From Salminus brasiliensis (Eukaryota; Chordata; Actinopteri; Characiformes; Bryconidae): a stretch of DNA of 64,000 nt. This document shows positions 62,801-64,000 of the stretch, one piece after another. Each line of letters begins with the position of its first letter. Position 1 is the stretch's first letter. Location: the NCBI RefSeq assembly GCF_030463535.1, contig NC_132879.1, positions 40,330,597 to 40,394,596 on the forward strand. Reading direction: 5' to 3'. Below the pieces are notes generated by a model. It searched no databases and was not told the DNA's origin. It saw nothing but the letters and a program-made list of their open reading frames with translations. A program made the position numbers and the translations under genes.

Positions 62801-64000
62801 TAGGGAGTTGGGGATGAGGTAGGGTGGTGATCATACAACATCCTCCCATCACAAACGCTCTTGCTGAATGCAATCAAATCTTTAGAGCATCGCTCAAAAA
62901 GTAGTCACTCCAGCTAACTCTTTTTCATACCCTTGATTTCAGAAGAAATAATTAATTAGCAGGTGTCCCTATACTTTTATCCATATAGTGTACATCTTAT
63001 GTAGTTGCTGGGAAGCGTGTGAAGACTTTGACATGATGCCAACTTACTCACTGCATTATCAAAATGAATCAATACCTGTTTGTGAATCCTCTGAAGGAAC
63101 TCCATCTCCACCTCCAGGTTTTCTAGCTGCTTCTCAAGAGCAATGCGGGCAGTTGTAGCTGCATCAACATCCTGGCAGGCAAAACAGCAATTTTGTTCAC
63201 CGAATGACAAAATTATTTTTTGTGCGTTATTATGAATGACATATCACACAATACTGTTTTCATATACTATACTGTAAATCTAACTACTTTTATGGTTAGA
63301 AATAAAGCCACTTACTGGCTTAAAAGATTCAATCTCCAGCTCAACTTTTTTCCTGGCCTCCAGAGCGTCCTCGTACTTGGCCTTTACCACCTCCAGCTGC
63401 CCTGTCATGGCTTTCTTGGCAGCAATGGCAAGGTCCTTAAAGAAAAAAATGTTTCTGTGGTGCACTAACTAACTGGATAAATAGAAAAATTTGTGTTTTA
63501 ATGAAAGAGTGTTTGATAGTAAAACCTTTTTGGTGCTACAGAAAACTGACATTCTATAAAGACCACTTTACAAGGTTTAATTTTTTAAAATGTATCTTTC
63601 TTACCCTCTGGACCTTCATCTGATCAGCAATTCTCTTCAACTCTCGCAGCTGGTCTTCGTACATCATGCGCAAGCCCGAAGGCTTTACAAAGCGGCCCTT
63701 CAGTGCATCAATCTCAGTCTCTAGCATTTTATTCTGCTGTTCCAGAGTGCGCACCTTTAAAGCAAGCAAACCTGTTTCCTTTTGGGTTTTCACAGATACC
63801 TTTTTGTTAGGCAAATGTAATATCATAGACCATCTGTGTATTACCTTCTCAATGTACACAGCCAGGCGGTCGTTGAGGGTGACCATCTCCTGTCTTTCAA
63901 TGGTGCGTGTGCTCAGGAAGTCCTGGTTGGTGGCGGCTGCGGCTTCCAGGTCCAGCGCTCCTCCAAGACCCAAACCAACGCACAGAGCACTCATACTCAC
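59826..64000 (-). CDS. Cytoplasmic intermediate filament protein, 5' end outside the window
   Basis: This is a rod-domain filament protein of the vertebrate cytoskeleton. Ten exons on the minus strand join in frame: (64000)-63845, 63754-63605, 63435-63316, 63171-63076, 62578-62444, 61678-61568, 61471-61361, 61071-60947, 60506-60249 and 59916-59826 (stop TAG). The head is cut at the right edge. Coil 1A starts LNDRLAVYIEK, joined to VRTLEQQNKML. Coil 1B shows YEDQLRELKR and DVDAATTARIALEKQLENLE. Coil 2 ends in the helix-termination motif ALEIEITTYRKLIEGEDSRL. There is no lamin-type insertion in coil 1B. The tail is short, Ser-rich, and ends D-D-M-G-E. It is nearest to keratin-like fish filaments, possibly thread-keratin type, but I do not assign a class. 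Confidence 0.87.
61850..61869. repeat. Poly(G) run
   Basis: About 16 G residues interrupt an AT-rich filament-gene intron. It is a likely sequencing-length uncertainty. Confidence 0.9.
62641..62992. mobile_element. MITE with TACACTATATG terminal repeats
   Basis: The ends TACACTATATGTCCAAATGT and CTTTTATCCATATAGTGTA are inverted copies over eleven perfect bases. The 352-bp non-coding interior has the layout of a Tc1/mariner-derived MITE widespread in fishes. It lies in a filament-gene intron. A degraded relative is at 47405-47755. Confidence 0.88.

Noticed and set aside
1-64000. CRISPR arrays, tRNA, rRNA or prokaryotic operons
   Set aside because: None seen. Spliced vertebrate genes and fish transposons account for the window.

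Overview
The window is a piece of a vertebrate nuclear genome, almost certainly a ray-finned fish. It has large spliced genes with GT/AG introns, many Tc1-like transposons and MITEs, LINE fragments, long (TA)n and (GT)n microsatellites, and proteins that match vertebrate families along their full length. The repeat families would suit an otophysan fish such as a characin, knifefish or catfish, but I cannot fix the species. There is no sign of prokaryotic sequence, CRISPR arrays or tRNA/rRNA genes.

Layout. 1-6.1 kb is repeat-rich: a Tc1 remnant, a decayed Ty3/gypsy retroelement, a Tc1 inserted inside another Tc1, and a perfect foldback. 6.2-7.5 kb (minus) holds a broken cyclin-D-like gene. 8.3-13.4 kb (minus) is usp18 with an interferon-type promoter motif. 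14.5-17.8 kb (minus) is pex26, complete in five exons. 18.3-19.5 kb (minus) is rhno1, and 20.7-27.7 kb (plus) is foxm1, head-to-head with rhno1. 30.0-40.5 kb (minus) is a complete 12-exon xCT-type amino-acid transporter (slc7a11-like), its introns swollen by transposons. 40.5-51.1 kb is mostly gene-poor repeat sequence, with one doubtful CD225-like exon. 51.2-58.4 kb (plus) is pgm3, complete in twelve coding exons. 59.8-64.0 kb (minus) is an intermediate-filament gene whose 5' end lies beyond the right edge.

Functionally the genes are independent. usp18 is a de-ISGylase and interferon brake. pex26 anchors the peroxisomal import AAA complex. rhno1 serves the 9-1-1/ATR checkpoint and foxm1 drives the G2/M programme; these two share a promoter-sized interval with CCAAT, E-box, E2F-like and CHR-like motifs. 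The transporter exchanges cystine for glutamate. Pgm3 makes GlcNAc-1-phosphate for UDP-GlcNAc. The last gene encodes a cytoskeletal filament protein.

Exon boundaries were read by eye from homology plus splice consensus. For foxm1, pex26, rhno1, slc7a11-like and pgm3 the summed exon lengths are exact multiples of three (652, 304, 313, 486 and 547 aa), which strongly supports the models. I found no convincing new biological system. The most interesting signals are the base-exact nested Tc1 insertion, the decaying cyclin-D gene, the cell-cycle motif cluster between rhno1 and foxm1, the unusually split intermediate-filament gene and the possible CD225-like exon.
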